Translations under genes and position numbers: made by a program | Source of the DNA: Marinibaculum pumilum | Lineage (GTDB): Bacteria > Pseudomonadota > Alphaproteobacteria > Ferrovibrionales > Ferrovibrionaceae | Direction of reading: 5' to 3' | NCBI RefSeq assembly: GCF_042646425.1 | Contig: NZ_JBHRTR010000035.1 | Span: forward strand, 1-64,000 | Length of the DNA stretch: 64,000 bases | Shown: positions 60,916 through 64,000 of the stretch, one piece after another | Layout of the letters: each line of letters starts with the position of its first letter | Position numbering within the stretch: position 1 is the first letter of the stretch | The notes under the pieces: generated by a model | Seen by the model: the letters and a program-made list of their open reading frames with translations, nothing else | Told to the model about the DNA's origin: nothing | The model's database searches: none

Positions 60916-61581
60916 CTATTTCGGCCGGCAGCTGTGGTGGTGCTGCACGTCGGGCAGGCCGTGCAGCCTTTCCGCTTCGAAGGCGGCGAGGTCGGCGGTC
61001 AGGCGCAGTTCGATCGCCGCGTCCAGGGCGTCGCAGATGGCGGCGGCGGGGTCGGCCCCCTGCCCCGTGCCGTTGAGAAAGCGCCCGGCATCGGGGTCCG
61101 GATCGGGCAGCCGGCAGCGTGCCCGCGTCGCATCGTCCGTGGCCAGGTCGCAGCGCATCTCCTCCCGCACGCGGACCAGCCATTCGCCCAGATGCACGCA
61201 CATGTCGACGGTGCGGAAGGGTTCGCCGCGCCGTTCCTCCCGCACGTCCTCGCACAGGGCCGTGTGGTTTCCGGCGGCGGCCTGATAGACGCCGTCGGTG
61301 CGGGACAGCCGGATCTCCATCGTCGCCGCCACCGCCTCGCGCCGCCAGTAGCGGTAGCGTTCGGCATCGGCATAGTCGAAGGCGATGCTGCAGGCGCAGG
61401 TCACGGCGTCCGGGGCGGTGCCGCTCTCCTGGCCGGCGGCCGGGGCGGTGGCGGCAAGCGTCGGGCCAAGCAGCAACGCTGCGGCGACCGCCGACGTGCG
61501 CAGCGCCCGCCCGGCGGTGGTCGGACCGGCCGGTGCCAGTGTTCTGGCGGTTCTGCGCGACCGATTCTGGCCAAGGTTCAT
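60916..61581 (-). CDS. Secreted hypothetical protein
   Basis: 221 aa from ATG at 61581 (AGGGGGG upstream). N-terminal positive region and signal (ALRTSAVAAALLLGPTLAATAPAAG), mature AGQESGTAPDAVTCACSIAFDYADAERYRYWRRE. Several cysteines (TCACS, LCEDV, DMCVHL, MRCDL, RCRL, ICDAL, SCRPK) suggest disulfides. Reads convergent to the YdcZ-type gene and divergent from murJ. Family not recognised. Confidence 0.6.
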   Translation of the reverse strand: MNLGQNRSRRTARTLAPAGPTTAGRALRTSAVAAALLLGPTLAATAPAAGQESGTAPDAVTCACSIAFDYADAERYRYWRREAVAATMEIRLSRTDGVYQAAAGNHTALCEDVREERRGEPFRTVDMCVHLGEWLVRVREEMRCDLATDDATRARCRLPDPDPDAGRFLNGTGQGADPAAAICDALDAAIELRLTADLAAFEAERLHGLPDVQHHHSCRPK

Positions 61582-61763
61582 CCGGCCCCCCTGAAATCCC
61601 GTGGCGGGCACGCGGCGACCGACCCTACCCCGGCCGCCACGCCCGGCGGGACCATTGTCGGTCGAAGGCCACCGGAATTCAAAGCGGATTGCGCTCGCGC
61701 CCGTTGCAGGCCGCTGCTACAGGGAGGAACCGCAGTGCCGATCATTCGGGTTCCAAGCCGCCC

Positions 61764-63347
61764 ATGACGTCCAGTCCCGCGCCGGTCATCCCCCTTCTGC
61801 GCGCCTTCGCGACGGTCAGCGGCATGACGATGCTCAGCCGCCTGGCCGGCTTCGTGCGCGACATGCTGATCGCCGCCTTTCTGGGTGCCGGCGTTGTGTC
61901 GGATGCCTTCTTCGTGGCGTTCAAGCTGCCCAACTTCTTCCGGTCTCTGTTTGCCGAGGGCGCCTTCAACGCCGCCTTCGTACCGCTGTTCAGCGCCACC
62001 CTGACCCGGGAAGACCGCGACAGTGCGATCCGCTTCGCCGAGGACGCGCTGGCGGTCCTGCTGACGGTGCTGGTGCTGTTCGTGGCCGTCTGCGAGATCG
62101 CGATGCCGGTGCTGATGCTGGGCCTGGCACCCGGCTTTGCCGGCGATGCCGAGCGCTTCGACCTGGCGGTCGAGTTCACGCGGATCACCTTCCCCTACCT
62201 GCTGCTGATCAGCCTGGTCTCGCTCTGCGGCGGCATCCTGAACGGGCTCGGCCGGTTCGCCGCCGTTGCCGCGGCGCCGATCCTGCTGAACCTGACGATG
62301 ATCGGCTCGCTGCTGCTGCTGACGCCGCTGCTGCCCAACCCGGGCTATGCGCTGGCCTGGGGCGTCCTGCTGTCCGGCATCACGCAGTTCGCCTGGCTCG
62401 CCCTGGCCTGCCGCCGGGCCGGCATCGACCTGCGCCTGCGCCTGCCGCGGCTGACGCCGGGGGTGCGCCGCCTGCTGCGGCTGATCCTGCCGGCGGCGGT
62501 GGGCGCCGGGGTCACGCAGGTCAACCTGGTGGTCAACGTGATCCTGGCCTCGCTGCTGCCGTCGGGGGCGATCTCCTACCTGTTCTATGCCGACCGGCTG
62601 AACCAGCTGCCGATCGGCGTGGTGGGAGTGGCGGTCGGCACCGCGCTTCTGCCCTTGATGTCGCGGCAGATCGCCGCCGGCGACGCCGCGGCCGCGATGT
62701 CGAGCCAGAACCGCGCCATCGAACTGGTGCTGCTGTTCGGCCTGCCGGCCACCGCCGCCCTGCTGGCGGTGCCGGAACCGATCATCGCGGTCCTGTTCGA
62801 GCGCGGCGCCTTCGGTGCGGCCGACCGGGAGGCCACGGCCGCCGCCCTGCGCGCCTATTCTCTGGGCCTGCCGGCCTTCCTGCTGATCCGCAGCTTCACA
62901 CCGGCCTTCTATGCGCGGCAGGACACCCGCACGCCGGTGGCGATCGCGATCGCGGCGATGAGCGTCAACCTGGCCGCCTCCCTCGCCCTGATGTGGAGCC
63001 TCAGCTATGTCGGCCTGGCCCTCGCCGCGGCCCTGGCGGCCTGGGTCAATGCCAGTCTGCTGGCCTTCGTCGCCTGGCGCCGCGGGCTCTGGCGCGGCGA
63101 TGCCCGGCTGTCGTCGCGCGCGTTGCGGATGCTGGTGGCCACCCTGGCCATGGCGCTTGCGGCGCTGGCCATCGCGCATCTGCTGGCGGACTGGTTCGTC
63201 GCGGCCAGCCTGGCCCGGCAGCTGGCGGCCCTGGCGGCCCTGGTGCTGGGCAGCGGCCTGCTCTATGGCGGCCTGACGCTGCTGCTGGGGGCGGCGCGGC
63301 CGTCCGATCTGGCGCGGATGATGCGGCGCGGTCCGAAGCTGCCCTGA
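61764..63347 (+). CDS. murJ: MurJ, lipid II flippase
   Basis: 527 aa, about 14 membrane helices. SRLAGFVRDMLIAAFLGAG and SDAFFVAFKLPNFFRSLFAEGAFNAAFVPLF carry the MurJ charge pattern; later YLFYADRLNQLPIGVVGVAVGTALLPLMS and SFTPAFYARQDTRTPV. Flips lipid II for peptidoglycan. The start is weak in ribosome-site terms but is the only good ATG. Followed by trpS, as in many alphaproteobacteria. Confidence 0.96.
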   Translation: MTSSPAPVIPLLRAFATVSGMTMLSRLAGFVRDMLIAAFLGAGVVSDAFFVAFKLPNFFRSLFAEGAFNAAFVPLFSATLTREDRDSAIRFAEDALAVLLTVLVLFVAVCEIAMPVLMLGLAPGFAGDAERFDLAVEFTRITFPYLLLISLVSLCGGILNGLGRFAAVAAAPILLNLTMIGSLLLLTPLLPNPGYALAWGVLLSGITQFAWLALACRRAGIDLRLRLPRLTPGVRRLLRLILPAAVGAGVTQVNLVVNVILASLLPSGAISYLFYADRLNQLPIGVVGVAVGTALLPLMSRQIAAGDAAAAMSSQNRAIELVLLFGLPATAALLAVPEPIIAVLFERGAFGAADREATAAALRAYSLGLPAFLLIRSFTPAFYARQDTRTPVAIAIAAMSVNLAASLALMWSLSYVGLALAAALAAWVNASLLAFVAWRRGLWRGDARLSSRALRMLVATLAMALAALAIAHLLADWFVAASLARQLAALAALVLGSGLLYGGLTLLLGAARPSDLARMMRRGPKLP

Positions 63348-63503
63348 AGGCCGGGGCAAGGAACGCGTTGACCTTTTCCGCCGCGCGCGCCATGAAGGCC
63401 GCCGCCCGTGCAGCTTCCGGCGCTGGCGTCAGTCCCTGGCGCCGCATCCGGCTGGCGGCGCACGGCAGATCCCCGGCAACCGCAACCTGCAGCAGACCCA
63501 TCC

Positions 63504-64000
63504 ATGAGCGACAGAAAGCTGATCTTCTCCGGCATGCAGCCCACCGGCAACGTCCATCTGGGCAACTACCTGGGCGCGATCCGGAACTGGGTGAAGCTGC
63601 AGAAGGACTATGACTGCATCTTCTGCGTCGTGGACCTGCACGCCCTGACCATGTGGCAGGAACCGGCGATGATGGCGGCCCAGACCCGCGAGGTCGCGGC
63701 CGCCCTGATCGCGTCCGGCATCGACACCGATCATTGCCTGCTGTTCAACCAGAGCATGAACCCGGACCATGCCCAGCTGGCCTGGATCTTCAACTGCGTG
63801 GCCCGGGTCGGCTGGATGAACCGGATGACCCAGTTCAAGGAGAAGGCGGGCAAGGACCGGGAGCGCGCCAGCCTCGGCCTCTATGCCTATCCGGCGCTGA
63901 TGGCCGCCGACATCCTGGCCTACAAGGCGACCCACGTGCCGGTCGGCGAGGACCAGAAGCAGCATCTGGAGTTGACCCGCGACATCGCGATCAAGTTCAA
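63504..64000 (+). CDS. trpS: TrpS, tryptophanyl-tRNA synthetase (3' end beyond window)
   Basis: First 165 residues. FSGMQPTGNVHLGNYLGAIRNW holds the class I HIGH-type motif (NVHLG), WMNRMTQFKEKAG the TrpRS specificity block, and PVGEDQKQHLELTRDIA the ATP/Trp site. KMSKS lies beyond the edge. 156 bp after murJ, same strand. Confidence 0.96.
   Translation, partial: MSDRKLIFSGMQPTGNVHLGNYLGAIRNWVKLQKDYDCIFCVVDLHALTMWQEPAMMAAQTREVAAALIASGIDTDHCLLFNQSMNPDHAQLAWIFNCVARVGWMNRMTQFKEKAGKDRERASLGLYAYPALMAADILAYKATHVPVGEDQKQHLELTRDIAIKF

Overview
The window is about 70% G+C and reads as a chromosomal contig of an alphaproteobacterium, most likely of the broad Rhodospirillales group. The evidence is synteny: hslVU next to the his genes, hisB-DUF2628-hisH-hisA-hisF-hisE-HIT, hrcA/rph-rdgB-hemW, an hrcA-grpE-dnaK-dnaJ-dapB block, usg/groESL, a divergent maeB/mutS pair, and glnD-murJ-trpS. 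Four N-runs (32215-32342, 42576-42723, 47595-47687, 54362-54605) show a draft scaffold. Three lie inside genes and their stated lengths break the reading frame. I saw no rRNA, tRNA, CRISPR array or prophage.

Layout. 1-5.6 kb: the tail of an IS5-type transposase, an Smr protein, a putative amide-use cluster (AraC regulator divergent from a Tat-exported AmiC/UrtA-like binding protein plus amidase) and an SDR. 5.6-12.7 kb: hslVU (minus) divergent from the histidine operon, in which a DUF2628 gene and a GNAT acetyltransferase are embedded. 12.7-22.5 kb: a REP-like palindromic element, two coupled PaaI-type thioesterases (one with an internal TGA), a CyaC-like redox/heme adenylate cyclase, a PfkB kinase, a second amidase, an EI24 membrane protein, a bactofilin-lipoprotein pair, nth and DUF2244. 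22.5-31.7 kb: dapB, dnaJ, dnaK, grpE and hrcA (minus) divergent from rph-rdgB-hemW. 31.7-37.9 kb: an LpoA-like lipoprotein divergent from rsmI-yraN-small lipoprotein-BON lipoprotein (the E. coli rsmI-lpoA-yraN-dolP neighbourhood rearranged), SirB1-like, gshB and usg. 38-40.4 kb: groESL behind two CIRCE operators. 40.4-50.6 kb: two tandem degenerate GT41 (SPINDLY/OGT-like) proteins, a complete livKHMGF importer, and small exported proteins with a partial tandem duplication. 50.6-64 kb: maeB, mutS, a lipoprotein, an SDR, glnD, a YdcZ-type protein, a secreted protein, murJ and the start of trpS.

The genes fall into a few working units. HslVU, DnaK/DnaJ/GrpE, GroESL and the repressor HrcA make up most of the cytosolic heat-shock set. 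Two control modes are visible: CIRCE sites at groESL, and RpoH-like promoters before dnaK and possibly hslV. HisB/H/A/F/E supply five histidine-pathway steps. LivKHMGF is a branched-chain amino-acid or amide importer. The LpoA-RsmI-YraN-BON group is linked to the envelope.

Most of the window is housekeeping. I did not find a clear new defence or mobile system. The least explained items are the tandem GT41-like pair lacking the usual GHT signature, the orphan binding protein-amidase-AraC cluster, the heme/ferredoxin cyclase, the Walker-A Lys-to-Arg LivF, and several strong palindromes (21066-21112, 24738-24812, 47556-47591, 50585-50612).
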